The notes under the pieces are model-generated. The model worked only from the letters and a program-made list of their open reading frames with translations, was not told the DNA's origin and searched no databases. The position numbers and the translations under genes are program-made. From assembly GCF_003007785.1 (NCBI RefSeq), contig NZ_PXOH01000004.1, positions 62,001 to 126,000 of the forward strand: a stretch of 64,000 nt of DNA, written 5' to 3'. This stretch comes from Aphanothece hegewaldii CCALA 016. Lineage in GTDB: Bacteria > Cyanobacteriota > Cyanobacteriia > Cyanobacteriales > Microcystaceae. Shown in pieces: positions 26,680 to 36,219 of this stretch. Every line of letters begins with the position of its first letter. Within the stretch, counting starts at the first letter, position 1.

Positions 26680-28845
26680 CTAATTTTGTTTGTCTAACTT
26701 ATAAGTTAACTCAGACGCAATATTAGTGGTTTCACGTCTAATACAATGCTGTAAAAGAAGTTGTGTTGCATCCTCAGTTTTAAGAGGACGACTAAACAAA
26801 AACCCTTGTACTTCTTTACAATTAAGTTTTTCAAGAATTTCTAGTTGTTGTAGCGTTTCCACACCTTCTGCAACGACTCTAAGATTAAAACTACGACCTA
26901 GCATAATCATAGCTGAAAGAATCGCCGTATCTTGAGGTAGATTTTGTAAAGCTTGTACAAAGGTTTGATCAATTTTTAAAGTGTGAAAGGGAAATTTTTG
27001 TAAATAACTTAAAGAAGAATATCCCGTCCCAAAGTCGTCTAAAGAGATAGAAACTCCAAGAGAACGTAATTCATGAAAAGCTTGCGCGGCAAATTTTTCG
27101 TCATGTATAATGCTAGTCTCAGTAATTTCTATTTCTAAATAATGAGGATCTAAACCAGTTTCTTCTAAAGTTTTTTTAATCATTGAAACTAGATTAGGTT
27201 GCTGAAATTGACGGGGAGATAAATTAACAGTTATTGGAAAATCTTTCAACCCCGCTTTTAGCCAAGCTACATGTTGTAAACAAGCGGTTCTTAGAACCCA
27301 TTGACTAACTGGAATAATTAAATCAGTTTGTTCTGCTAAAGTAATTAATTGAGTTGGCGGAACTTGACCCATCTCGGAATGATACCATCTTAATAATGCT
27401 TCTACTCCTGTTATTTCGCCAGTTAATATGTTGACTTGCGGTTGATAATGCAAAGTAAATTCATTTTTTTTAATCGCTTGATGAAGCCAATTTTCTAACT
27501 TTATTAATAAAAATGCTTTTGAAGTTATTGTAGAACTATAAAATTGATAGCGATTTCTGCCTTTTTCTTTAGCACGATATAAAGCAGCATCAGCATTTTT
27601 TAAGAGAGTTTCCGCATCTTCTCCATCTTTGGGATAAACAGCAATACCTATACTCGTTTTCAGATAAAATTGATGTTCTTTTATAATAAAAGGTTGTTTA
27701 AGACTATCTAAAATTCGTTGAGCTAACTTAATTGTATCTTCTTCAGCACGCATTTGAGGTAATAAAATAGTAAATTCATCACCACCCCAACGCGCAACAG
27801 TATCACCACCTCGAAGACAATTTACTAATCGTTTAGCAAAGTGTTGTAACACTTGATCGCCAAAGGAATGACCCAAAGAATCATTAATATTTTTAAAGCC
27901 ATCTAAATCAATAAAGATGACGGCAATCACATTTTTATTTCGTTTTGCTTGTTCTAGGGAAATTAGTAACTGTTTACTAAACCAAGCTCGATTTGGTAAA
28001 CCTGTTAATAAATCATGAAAAGCTTGATATTTTAGTTTTTGTTCCGTTTGTTTACGTTCGGTAATATCAAAAATATAACTTCGGATCAATTCATAATCAC
28101 TCAAATAATGTACATACTGTTCAAAAATTTTCTCACCAACTTGAACTTCTCTTAATAAAAGATTTCCTTCAGTATTTTTAAATTCTTCAATTAATCCTTT
28201 TAAAATTGGATGATCTAATAATTCTTTTTGTAAATCATTAAATAACATATTTGCCACTGAATTAGTATAAGTAATTTTTCCGTTATAATTAATTTCTATA
28301 ATGGCATTTGGGCTTAATTCAGGAAATGAAGCTAAACGGATTAAATCTTTGTTTTCTAATTGATTTGTATTTTCTTGTTCTGAAACTAAGGTGGATTTAC
28401 TATTATTAGTTGATTGACTTTGTTCAATAATTTCTTCTAATGCCGTCGAATCAATAGGATTAAATAAAGCAATTTCTACAGAACTAGGTACAATATAGTA
28501 ACTTGTTTTGGCTCGACCGCCAAATAATACGACATCACCGTGCCTCAAATCATGAGCTTCACGATTGATGCCATTAATAATTAATCCGTTAGTGCTTTTA
28601 TTTCCTTCTAAATCACCATCAATAATTCGGTAATAATACTCATTTCCATTGGGTGATTTTTTGATCCGTAGAAAAGTAGCATGACGACGCGACACCACAG
28701 ATTCATAAATCACAATTGCATTAGTAGATTCTCGACCTATAGAATACGTGGCATCTTCTAAGGTGACGATTCTTCGTGCTTTTTGGTCTTCAATGACTAA
28801 AATATGTCGAAAAGGTGGTAAATTATTCATTGTGGTTTTGGACAA
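26680..28845 (-). CDS. FHA - PAS - GGDEF - EAL c-di-GMP turnover protein
   Basis: 721 residues. FHA (about 12-120; YSIGRESTNAIVI, VSRRHATF, STNGLIING), a PAS-like region (about 165-290), GGDEF (about 300-450) with intact WGGDEF and the RGGD inhibitory site, then EAL (about 465-715) with EALLRW, VNLSPRQF, LEITET, LDDFGTGYSSL, LKIDQTF and AEGVET all intact. It is the only one of the three neighbours with both catalytic signatures complete, so it may make and degrade c-di-GMP. The FHA domain suggests control through a Ser/Thr-phosphorylated partner. The next paralogue upstream ends 72 bases before this start. Confidence 0.92.
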   Translation of the reverse strand: MSKTTMNNLPPFRHILVIEDQKARRIVTLEDATYSIGRESTNAIVIYESVVSRRHATFLRIKKSPNGNEYYYRIIDGDLEGNKSTNGLIINGINREAHDLRHGDVVLFGGRAKTSYYIVPSSVEIALFNPIDSTALEEIIEQSQSTNNSKSTLVSEQENTNQLENKDLIRLASFPELSPNAIIEINYNGKITYTNSVANMLFNDLQKELLDHPILKGLIEEFKNTEGNLLLREVQVGEKIFEQYVHYLSDYELIRSYIFDITERKQTEQKLKYQAFHDLLTGLPNRAWFSKQLLISLEQAKRNKNVIAVIFIDLDGFKNINDSLGHSFGDQVLQHFAKRLVNCLRGGDTVARWGGDEFTILLPQMRAEEDTIKLAQRILDSLKQPFIIKEHQFYLKTSIGIAVYPKDGEDAETLLKNADAALYRAKEKGRNRYQFYSSTITSKAFLLIKLENWLHQAIKKNEFTLHYQPQVNILTGEITGVEALLRWYHSEMGQVPPTQLITLAEQTDLIIPVSQWVLRTACLQHVAWLKAGLKDFPITVNLSPRQFQQPNLVSMIKKTLEETGLDPHYLEIEITETSIIHDEKFAAQAFHELRSLGVSISLDDFGTGYSSLSYLQKFPFHTLKIDQTFVQALQNLPQDTAILSAMIMLGRSFNLRVVAEGVETLQQLEILEKLNCKEVQGFLFSRPLKTEDATQLLLQHCIRRETTNIASELTYKLDKQN

Positions 28846-28916
28846 AAAACAGCCCTCAATTTTAAAGTTCCCGATACTTTGATTAAACTAACATTCATTT
28901 ATCCTCATTCTAAAAG

Positions 28917-31412
28917 CTAAATAACTACAGCATAACCATTGATTAAAAACTGAGTTGCATTATCAGTGTTTAAAGGACGTGAAAACCAATAACCTTGAGC
29001 TTCGTAACAGTTCTGACTCTGTAAAAGCTCAATTTGTTGTTGCGTTTCTACCGCTTCAGCTATAATTCTCGTATTAAAACCGCGTCCTAAAGCAGTAATA
29101 GCCGAAATTATAGCTAAGTCTTGTGTATTGCCGCGTAAATCTCTAATAAAAGTTTGATTAATTTTGACGGTTCTTAAAGAGAATTGTTTTAAATAACCGA
29201 TCGCTGAAGGACCCGTACAGAAATCATCTAAACAAAGGCGTACACCCAAATTTTGTAAATCTTGAAATATTTGCGGTGCAGAATTTAAGTGTTGTCGCAA
29301 GGTTTTTTCAGTAAATTCTAATTCTAACCATTGGGGATCTAAACCAATTTGATCAAGCACTCTTGCAACGGTTTCGGCTAAATTAGGTTGTTGAAATTCT
29401 CTTCCTGACAAATTAACACCTATTGATATCGGAGGTAAACCATCTTTTTGCCATGCTAAATTCTGCCGACAAGCTGTTGTTAAAACCCATTTACCAATAT
29501 GTAGCATTAGATCGGTTTTTTCGGCTAAAGGAAGAAATTTACTCGGAGCGATCGCGCCTAGTTCAGGATGATTCCATCTTAATAATGCTTCCATTCCTGT
29601 TATTTCGCCCGTTTTCATATTAATCTGAGGTTGATAGACTAATGAAAATTCTTGACGATCTAATGCTTGATGAAGTAGAGTTTCAATTTTGAGTAAAACC
29701 GAGGCTTCTTCTGACATCATTGGTGTATAAAATTGAAAATGATTGCGCCCTTGTTTTTTAGTACGACTCAAAGCTGCATCAGCGTTTTTAAGCAGCGTTT
29801 CTTGATCATCGCCATCTTGTGGATAAATCGCAATTCCAATACTTGTTTTTAGCTGAAGTTTATATTTTTCGATGACAAAAGGTTGTTTAAGGGCATCAAA
29901 AATACGATGAGAAAGTTTAACGGTATCTTCTGTATTTTTAATTCTTGGTAAAAGCACCGTAAATTCATCACTTTCCCAACGTGCAACGGTATCACCCGTA
30001 CGAACACAAGCGGTTAAGCGTCGAGAAAAGCTTTGCAATATTTCATCCCCAATCTTATGACCCAAGGTATTATTAATATGCTTAAAAGAGTCAAGATCTA
30101 AAAACATTACTGCTAAAAGTGTTTGATTTCTTTGTGCTTCAGCTAAAGCGATCGCTAGTTGTTTATTAAATAAAACACGATTAGGTAAATTAGTCAGGGC
30201 ATCATGAAAAGCTTGATATTGCATTCTTTCTTCTGAACGTTTTCGTTCACTAATATCTCTAATCGCCAAGCAGAATACATCTTTTTTCTTAAAGATTCCA
30301 CGACTAATCCGCGCTTCTACACTAATCAGTGAACCATCTCGACACCGATGTAATGATTCTTCGACATGATAGGATTTACTTGCTTCGACTTGAGCTAATT
30401 CATCATCAATTATTTCTCGCTCTATGGCAACAATTTGATACAGATTAAGTTGTTTTAATTCATCTAATTCATATCCTGTTAATCGACAATAAGATGGATT
30501 AGCATCTAAAATTATTTTACTGTCACTTTGGATGAGTAAAATTCCTTCGGAGGTTTGTTCAACTAAAAAACGATAATAAGAAGTATCCTGATTTAATTGA
30601 ATTTCTAATCGCTTGTATTTTGTTATTTCAAACAAATAACTTCTCACCACCTTACTATCTGGCAAATAATGGATATGCTGTTCAAAAGTATCATCACCAA
30701 CTTGAATTTCTCGAACATATGAAGTTCCTTCTTTAGTTGTTGATTCTTGAACTAATCCATCTAAAATAGGATGATTTGCGCTATCATTTTTTAAATCAGG
30801 AAACTTGTATTTAGCGGCAGCATTAAGAGAAATTAATTCACCAGCGAAATTTAGTTCAAACATGGGAAAAGGACTACCTTCCACTGTGGGAATGGGTGAT
30901 AAGATAGCTGTTTGTGTCGCTTCATCATCCACCCCTTTAAAAACCAAGGAATTTCCTTCAAAGTCTAAAGTCGCATTGTAAGGTAGATTCGCGGGAATTT
31001 GAATTTGTGTAATTTCAGGTATTTCTTCATCTTTAAAAGATGCTTTGAGGTTGTCTAATTCAGCAAGATCGGTAATTAAATGATAACTGGCTTTAACTTT
31101 ACTTCCAAAGCGAATAGCATCTCCTGTTTTTAATTCTTGAGAAAAACAATACTTACCATTAACGGTTAATCCATTTGTACTTTTTTTACCTTGTAAACTA
31201 CCATCAATGATTCGATAATACTCTTGATGATTTTGATAGTCGGTCACTCGTAATAAGGTTGCATGATGGCGAGAAACCTGACGATCATATAAGATAATCG
31301 AACTTGTTGGATCTCGACCAATTGAATAGGTACTTTCTTTGAGGGAAACAATCCGTTTTGATTTTTGGTCTTCAACGACTAAGACATGACGGATATCTTG
31401 TGCATTACTCAT
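28917..31412 (-). CDS. FHA - PAS - PAS - degenerate GGDEF - EAL protein
   Basis: 831 residues. FHA (about 8-115; YSIGRDPTSSIIL, VSRHHATL, STNGLTVNG), a first PAS-like region (about 180-270), a clear second PAS (about 285-400; ILDANPSYCRLTGYELDEL) ending in a PAC-like CLAIRDISERK, then GGDEF (about 410-570) with ESDEF instead of GGDEF but RTGD kept. The EAL domain (about 580-825) keeps EALLRW, VNLSGREF and AEAVET, while loop 6 reads DDFCTGPSAI rather than DDFGTGYSSL and KIN replaces KID. Cyclase activity is unlikely and phosphodiesterase activity doubtful; c-di-GMP sensing is plausible. It is divergent from the GAF gene. Confidence 0.91.
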   Translation of the reverse strand: MSNAQDIRHVLVVEDQKSKRIVSLKESTYSIGRDPTSSIILYDRQVSRHHATLLRVTDYQNHQEYYRIIDGSLQGKKSTNGLTVNGKYCFSQELKTGDAIRFGSKVKASYHLITDLAELDNLKASFKDEEIPEITQIQIPANLPYNATLDFEGNSLVFKGVDDEATQTAILSPIPTVEGSPFPMFELNFAGELISLNAAAKYKFPDLKNDSANHPILDGLVQESTTKEGTSYVREIQVGDDTFEQHIHYLPDSKVVRSYLFEITKYKRLEIQLNQDTSYYRFLVEQTSEGILLIQSDSKIILDANPSYCRLTGYELDELKQLNLYQIVAIEREIIDDELAQVEASKSYHVEESLHRCRDGSLISVEARISRGIFKKKDVFCLAIRDISERKRSEERMQYQAFHDALTNLPNRVLFNKQLAIALAEAQRNQTLLAVMFLDLDSFKHINNTLGHKIGDEILQSFSRRLTACVRTGDTVARWESDEFTVLLPRIKNTEDTVKLSHRIFDALKQPFVIEKYKLQLKTSIGIAIYPQDGDDQETLLKNADAALSRTKKQGRNHFQFYTPMMSEEASVLLKIETLLHQALDRQEFSLVYQPQINMKTGEITGMEALLRWNHPELGAIAPSKFLPLAEKTDLMLHIGKWVLTTACRQNLAWQKDGLPPISIGVNLSGREFQQPNLAETVARVLDQIGLDPQWLELEFTEKTLRQHLNSAPQIFQDLQNLGVRLCLDDFCTGPSAIGYLKQFSLRTVKINQTFIRDLRGNTQDLAIISAITALGRGFNTRIIAEAVETQQQIELLQSQNCYEAQGYWFSRPLNTDNATQFLINGYAVVI

Positions 31413-31565
31413 TTTTGGACTGCCACTAGACCAAAGGCTACAATTATAGAGTTCCCCAAAGTTTCAGATAAATAACAGTCTCAAACAAGGAAATATCCGC
31501 ATCTTTACTGTATCTCTTTTATAAAGTTTTCTCTAGCCTTTATCCGATCTCAACAGAAAGAAGCA

Positions 31566-32318
31566 ATGAATAGCAACAACAATACGGCACTCAAGGCACT
31601 GACTCAATCAAAGAAAGACACTCTCACTCTAGTGAGTGAGGAGAGTTTACAAGCGCGCTGCTCTTCAGATCTCGGCGAGATTGCGGCTCAGGCTATTATA
31701 TGTCTAAAGGCGCAACGCTGTTCGATTTTGCTGTTTACTGAATCTCATTCTGGTTGTCTAGGGGTGAGTTACTGTGCTAATTTTCCTCATTCGGTGACTT
31801 CCCAAGTTACTCCGCTAGAACAAGCGATCGCTACTTATCTGAGTGAAACTGGACAATCTTTAATTATTAAAAATAGTAAATTTCTTCCTTTTCCACGGCC
31901 GAAAGTGGCTAGATTTAAGTCAACCAGTTTGCTCGCTGTTCCTCTTTTTCAAAATAATCAGATGATGGGAGCCATTATTGTTGAGCATCCAGAAGAGAAA
32001 AAGTATTTTGAAGAGACGGATCTAGATTTATTGAGTCTTTTTGCGAAAATTGCTAGTCAAACCCTTCATATCGCTTATTTACAAAATATTTTAAAATCAA
32101 AATTTGTCACTTTAGCCGTAGCCAGAGAAATACAAGAAACACAAGAAGCTGATCCCCATCCTACTAAACTCGCTAAAATTGTCGCTAAATCATTTTTTCG
32201 TGAAGTCACTCAAGCAGGTTTTAGTCCACCTCAAATCATTGAAACAGCAACAGAAGTTTTACATTTACTTCATTTAACCCTAGCTAAACACCGACAACGT
32301 TTATCTAGAGATGATTAA
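31566..32318 (+). CDS. GAF domain-containing protein
   Basis: 250 residues. Residues about 28-175 read as a GAF domain: a helix (LGEIAAQAIICLKAQRCSILLF), central strands (VARFKSTSLLAVPLFQNNQMMGAIIVEHPEE) and a closing helix. The C-terminal 70 residues are helical and charged, without an output domain. No conserved Cys positioned for a bilin is obvious. It is divergent from the FHA-PAS-EAL gene and could act in the same signalling network, though this rests on position only. It overlaps the convergent LysR gene by 14 bases. Confidence 0.75.
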   Translation: MNSNNNTALKALTQSKKDTLTLVSEESLQARCSSDLGEIAAQAIICLKAQRCSILLFTESHSGCLGVSYCANFPHSVTSQVTPLEQAIATYLSETGQSLIIKNSKFLPFPRPKVARFKSTSLLAVPLFQNNQMMGAIIVEHPEEKKYFEETDLDLLSLFAKIASQTLHIAYLQNILKSKFVTLAVAREIQETQEADPHPTKLAKIVAKSFFREVTQAGFSPPQIIETATEVLHLLHLTLAKHRQRLSRDD

Positions 32319-33255
32319 ATTGTTCTTTTAAAAGATCCAAAAAGGCAAAAGTAGCAGGGGTTAATAGTGCATCTTTAAGGATCGCAATACCAATCATTCT
32401 AAAAAAAGGTACAGGTAAACTATAAATTTGTACTTCTTTTGGTATGGGTACAGCCGCAAGACGAGGAGTAATAGCAGCACCTAAACCTTTAGCAACCATA
32501 CTAACAATTGTCGCATCAGAACGAACATGATAAATCGCATTCAAAGTCACCCCAAATTTGGCACTATGAGCATAAACCATCGCATCACAAGTATCACCAT
32601 CAGGAGCCATAATTAAAGGATATTTGGTTAATTCTTCCCAAGTTAAATTCTGTCCTTTGAGTTGGAAATCGGGCGGAATTAAGACGACAAATTCATCTCG
32701 CATCAATTCGATAATTTCGAGATCTTTATGAGTCGGTAAATAATAATAAATAATCCCTAAATCGGCTCGTCCTTCTCGTAAATCACTCTCGACATGAATA
32801 CAATCATCATATTCAGCAATACTAACAGCGATCGCTGGATAAAGTTGGCAAAATTCGGCGATTACTTCTGGCAAAATGTGAGTTGCTGCACTGCGAAACG
32901 AAGAGATCCGGACTTGTCCCCCTTTTAATCCTTTGGCTAAATCAGCTTGTTTAATAATATCTTCCATGAGATAACAAATTTGTCGCGCTCGTTCGACAAT
33001 TTGTTGACCAACTGGCGTAAGATTAGCTCCATAACGTCCTCTGGTGAACAAAACTACCCCTAAATCTTCTTCTAGTGTAGCGATCGCATAACTAATAGCA
33101 GATTGGGACATCTGAAGTTGTAAAGCGGCTTCGCTAAAACTACCATAATCTGTGACCGCAATTAAGATTTGTAGTTGGGATAGTTTTAAGTGGTTGGAAC
33201 GCTCATGATTCATCGTTTTAGCCATCACATTTCTAAGGTGCCTGGTTAGGGACAT
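32305..33255 (-). CDS. LysR family transcriptional regulator
   Basis: 316 residues from the first ATG; internal ATGs at codons 11 and 15 (33225, 33213) are equally plausible because no clear ribosome binding site marks any of them. The winged helix-turn-helix (LSQLQILIAVTDYGSFSEAA ... SQSAISYAIATLEEDLG) lies at about 22-80, followed by the coinducer-binding domain (GQVRISSFRSAATHILPEVI and later). The regulated genes and ligand are unknown. It differs from my memory of NtcB, CmpR and NdhR enough that I do not name it. It converges on the GAF gene with a 14-base overlap. Confidence 0.9.
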   Translation of the reverse strand: MSLTRHLRNVMAKTMNHERSNHLKLSQLQILIAVTDYGSFSEAALQLQMSQSAISYAIATLEEDLGVVLFTRGRYGANLTPVGQQIVERARQICYLMEDIIKQADLAKGLKGGQVRISSFRSAATHILPEVIAEFCQLYPAIAVSIAEYDDCIHVESDLREGRADLGIIYYYLPTHKDLEIIELMRDEFVVLIPPDFQLKGQNLTWEELTKYPLIMAPDGDTCDAMVYAHSAKFGVTLNAIYHVRSDATIVSMVAKGLGAAITPRLAAVPIPKEVQIYSLPVPFFRMIGIAILKDALLTPATFAFLDLLKEQFNHL

Positions 33256-33392
33256 TATTGTAAGAAAAAGAGAAGAACTAGAGAAGCATCTATCAGTGGG
33301 ATTGATAGATTATCATCCAATCCATGAATTGTTTATATAATGAACCATTCATAAGATGAGGGTATAGAACAATTTGAAAAACGAGATTCATT

Positions 33393-33665
33393 ATGAAATG
33401 CAACAGCGAATCCCTAAACTATCAAGAATCAGAACTATTGTTTCTTTTATCTCCAAAAACTCAATCTACATTTTGGTTAAGTTTACAAAATATTTGGCAA
33501 AATATAAATCGTTATTTTAATACATCCTTAGAGTTACAAGTTTGGCGTATGGTCGATCATCAAGGTAATATTTGGTGGAGTGCTTACAATCCAAAAACGA
33601 AACAATCTGTTAATCACATATCGGAAGAACAGATGAGAATCTGGATAGAACAAAACTATCGATAG
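33393..33665 (+). CDS. small conserved-type hypothetical protein
   Basis: 90 residues, soluble, rich in aromatics. The C-terminal half (VWRMVDHQGNIWWSAYNPKT, then SEEQMRIWIEQNY) looks like a compact beta-alpha unit and resembles small cyanobacterial proteins of unknown function that I recall only vaguely. No signal peptide, no Cys pair (one Cys, at position 3). It is divergent from the LysR gene with 137 bases between, so it could be a target of that regulator. Confidence 0.65.
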   Translation: MKCNSESLNYQESELLFLLSPKTQSTFWLSLQNIWQNINRYFNTSLELQVWRMVDHQGNIWWSAYNPKTKQSVNHISEEQMRIWIEQNYR

Positions 33666-33749
33666 TTATAACAAAAGATTACTAAATGATCATGTAAAAT
33701 CTGCCTAGGCCATACAATAAACATGATTATTTTAGATTCTTGAGATAAA

Positions 33750-34502
33750 ATGCTGAAAATTCGTTTACCTTACTCTGCTTTAATAATTCCTTTGTGGCTT
33801 ACCCTTGCTTCATCGGCTCAGGCTCTTAATTTTATCACCGATCGACAAGCTCTCAATGGCAATGATTCAATTGATTGGTCGAGTTTAGGTAAAGTATTCA
33901 ATCCGTTTAATCCAAATCCTGCCGACTTTTTGAGCAATTCTTTTACAGCTAATTCTGCTCAAGGTTTGGGGTTAGAGGTTGATATTCCACTTCCTGCAAG
34001 TGGTATTACTCCCCCTTTTGTTTTTCAAACCGCTAACCCTCCTATTGGTATTCCGACAAATTTCGCCAATGGTGACTTTATTTTGCTAACTGGGTTAACC
34101 CCGATGGTTTTTCCTTCCCCCGGAAATCCAGGGGCATTAAGTATCAGTTTTGCTCAACCTGTAAGAGCCGCAGGGACACAGATCGCTGTAGATGACGTTT
34201 TTAACTTTACTGGGTTTATCTCGGCTTATGATGTCAATAACAGCTTACTGGGAACCTTTTCACTCTTCGGTATCTCATCCCTTGCCCTCGATAATTCTGC
34301 GATCTTTTTGGGAGTCAGCAGCACTAACGCAGAAATTAAACGAATTGAGATTAGTAGTTCTGTGAGCGATAGAGCGATCGGTATTAATACTTTAAGCATT
34401 AATAATCCTGCGGTTCCAGAGTCTTCGAGTTCTTTAATGTTTATTGTGGTTGGTGTCGGTTTATTGGTCTTAAAAACACGTCGTAAAGGAAATATATTAT
34501 GA
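33750..34502 (+). CDS. secreted protein with VPES-type PEP-CTERM-like tail
   Basis: 250 residues. A signal peptide (about 1-26, ending SSAQA) precedes a beta-rich domain with Asn/Pro/Ser-rich loops. The last 30 residues have the PEP-CTERM layout: a short motif (AVPESSSS, about 221-228), a hydrophobic helix (LMFIVVGVGLLVL) and a basic end (KTRRKGN). Such tails direct exosortase-dependent sorting to the outer surface; here the motif is VPES rather than VPEP. No exosortase gene is in the window. Its TGA overlaps the ATG of the following small ORF. Confidence 0.8.
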   Translation: MLKIRLPYSALIIPLWLTLASSAQALNFITDRQALNGNDSIDWSSLGKVFNPFNPNPADFLSNSFTANSAQGLGLEVDIPLPASGITPPFVFQTANPPIGIPTNFANGDFILLTGLTPMVFPSPGNPGALSISFAQPVRAAGTQIAVDDVFNFTGFISAYDVNNSLLGTFSLFGISSLALDNSAIFLGVSSTNAEIKRIEISSSVSDRAIGINTLSINNPAVPESSSSLMFIVVGVGLLVLKTRRKGNIL

Positions 34503-34688
34503 GTAGTGTTAAAGACATTCCATTCGACCAGATTCAAACTTGGATCAAAATAGAAAAAGAAAAAGGCCGATCTTTGCTTTGATATTGTCGCGGAACTGGC
34601 TACCCGTAATGATGTCACAGTTCTTTCAGTCAAAGATTCTTCAGAAAAAAGACATCAACTCATCGTAGATGCCATCAAGAAATCGTGA
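34499..34688 (+). pseudogene. small ORF with a +1 frameshift after an A-run
   Basis: The ATG at 34499 overlaps the previous stop (ATGA) and has AAAGGA ahead of it. The first frame reads MSSVKDIPFDQIQTWIKIEK, then EKGRSLL and a stop at 34580-34582. Shifting by one base in the GAAAAAGAAAAAGG run (about 34553-34566) joins it to ADLCFDIVAELATRNDVTVL and on to IVDAIKKS, ending in TGA at 34686-34688, about 62 residues in all. The second part is coding-like. One extra A would explain it, by mutation, sequencing error or programmed slippage. I do not recognise the family. Confidence 0.5.
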
Positions 34689-34748
34689 ACCTATAACATC
34701 AGTGGAACCGATAGAATTAGGTAAAAGCTTATTTTATTGCTTGATCCT

Positions 34749-35513
34749 ATGGCAGAGACAGAAGTTAAAACCCCTCCTAAATTAAACGACGACACTTATC
34801 TTGATGAGCTTCCAGATGAGGTCGAAATGTCATTGTTTGATCACCTCGAAGAATTACGCCTGCGTATTTTCTATTGTCTCCTTGCTGTAGGTGTAGGGAT
34901 GATTGGCTGTTTTATCTTCGTTAAACCGTTGGTGCAGTTGCTTCAAATTCCGGCAAATGGCGTTAAATTTTTACAGTTAGCTCCTGGTGAGTTCTTTTTT
35001 GTCTCGATTAAAGTTGCTGGCTATAGTGGCATACTTGTAGCGAGTCCTTACATTCTTTATCAGATTGCTCAATTTGTTTTACCAGGGTTAACTCGTCGGG
35101 AACGTCGTTTACTTGCTCCAGTTTTTTTCGGTTCAAGTGTACTATTTTTTGCTGGTTTGGCTTTTGCTTATATTGCGTTGATTCCGGCTGCGTTACAATT
35201 CTTTATTAGTTATGGTGCGGATGTAGTTGAACAAGCATGGTCAATCGATCGCTATTTTGAATTTGTCTTGTTGCTTCTGTTTAGTACGGGGTTAGCCTTC
35301 CAAATTCCGATTATTCAGCTAATTTTAGGCTTTTTAAACATTGTTTCGTCACAACAAATGTTATCGGGTTGGCGTTTCGTCGTACTGGGTTCAGTGGTTT
35401 TAGGCGCTGTTTTAACTCCTTCGACTGATCCTTTAACTCAATCTCTTTTAGCAGGAGCGGTTCTAGGGCTATATTTTGGGGGTATAGGGATGGTTAAACT
35501 GACGGGACATTAA
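34749..35513 (+). CDS. tatC: twin-arginine translocase subunit TatC
   Basis: 254 residues from the ATG at 34749; a TTG four codons earlier is less likely. After an acidic N-terminal stretch, [20 protein letters not shown] is the TatC signature, followed by six membrane helices with the conserved [13 protein letters not shown] loop and [10 protein letters not shown]. TatC recognises twin-arginine signal peptides of folded proteins, acting in thylakoid and plasma membrane. tatA/B are not adjacent. Its end overlaps the convergent DUF3067-like gene by 4 bases. Confidence 0.96.
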   Translation: MAETEVKTPPKLNDDTYLDELPDEVEMSLFDHLEELRLRIFYCLLAVGVGMIGCFIFVKPLVQLLQIPANGVKFLQLAPGEFFFVSIKVAGYSGILVASPYILYQIAQFVLPGLTRRERRLLAPVFFGSSVLFFAGLAFAYIALIPAALQFFISYGADVVEQAWSIDRYFEFVLLLLFSTGLAFQIPIIQLILGFLNIVSSQQMLSGWRFVVLGSVVLGAVLTPSTDPLTQSLLAGAVLGLYFGGIGMVKLTGH

Positions 35514-35827
35514 CCATCATCTAAGATCCATTCCGAAGCTCGATCACCCAAATCTAAGGGAATGCTAACTGCTTTACCGAGTCGGGGACGTTCGCGGGTT
35601 TTAGCAATAAATGATGTTACCTGTTCAACGCCTCCCCAAGCATTGAGATAATTAGTAATTGCGTTAAGATGTTCGATGTATTCCTGTTGAGACAAAGGAA
35701 AGGAAACCTGTTCTAAGTATTTCCACATGACTTGAACAAAGATCCTTCCCTTGATGCGTCTAACTTGAATATCGTAGGAATATCCCCACTTATTAAGCAA
35801 AAGTTGATGGAGTTCTGATCCGGTCAT
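35510..35827 (-). CDS. DUF3067 family protein
   Basis: 105 residues, soluble. The start [20 protein letters not shown] with [19 protein letters not shown] fits DUF3067, a family of cyanobacteria and plant plastids whose role is unclear. No Cys or membrane segment. It converges with tatC (4-base overlap). The protein ends in an acidic LDDG tail. Confidence 0.8.
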   Translation of the reverse strand: MTGSELHQLLLNKWGYSYDIQVRRIKGRIFVQVMWKYLEQVSFPLSQQEYIEHLNAITNYLNAWGGVEQVTSFIAKTRERPRLGKAVSIPLDLGDRASEWILDDG

Positions 35828-35884
35828 GAGGCTGCATTAGAATTGATTACAATAGTTTATACACTATGAGATAGATGGTCAATC

Positions 35885-36133
35885 CTAAGTCGGTACAGCT
35901 TCACCAGGGCGAAGTTTAGCCCATTTACCTGTTTCGCACAAAAAACTATTGCAACCGACGACATCCCATTCCATCTCGATATAATCTTCTTTGGGACGAA
36001 TGTTAACATTAATCGTCGGTTCTGTTGCCTCAAAGTCGGGATTTTCAGTTAAATGGGGTTGTTGATGTTGAATTTCAACAGCGTGATAGGTGGTGCAGCG
36101 ATCTACGAAATAGCAGTTTACACAAATACACAT
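35885..36133 (-). CDS. ycf34: Ycf34 family protein
   Basis: 82 residues. MCICVNCYFVDRCTTYHAVE carries the four conserved N-terminal cysteines (Cys2, 4, 7 and 13) of Ycf34. The Synechocystis protein is reported to bind an iron-sulfur cluster and to affect photosynthetic electron flow. The C-terminal part (EMEWDVVGCNSFLCETGKW) has two further Cys. It lies upstream of the DUF3067 gene on the same strand, with 57 bases between. Confidence 0.9.
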   Translation of the reverse strand: MCICVNCYFVDRCTTYHAVEIQHQQPHLTENPDFEATEPTINVNIRPKEDYIEMEWDVVGCNSFLCETGKWAKLRPGEAVPT

Positions 36134-36219
36134 AGTCCTACTACTCTTCTACTTTTCTGTTAATCTAACTCAAACGGCGAGGTTATGGGTTGATCTTTAC
36201 TTTTATTTTTGTAACATAA

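Noticed and set aside
34226..34633. 135-codon minus-strand frame over the VPES-protein end and small ORF
   Set aside because: Antisense to the better supported plus-strand genes; Thr/Ser/Leu-rich composition of a shadow frame.
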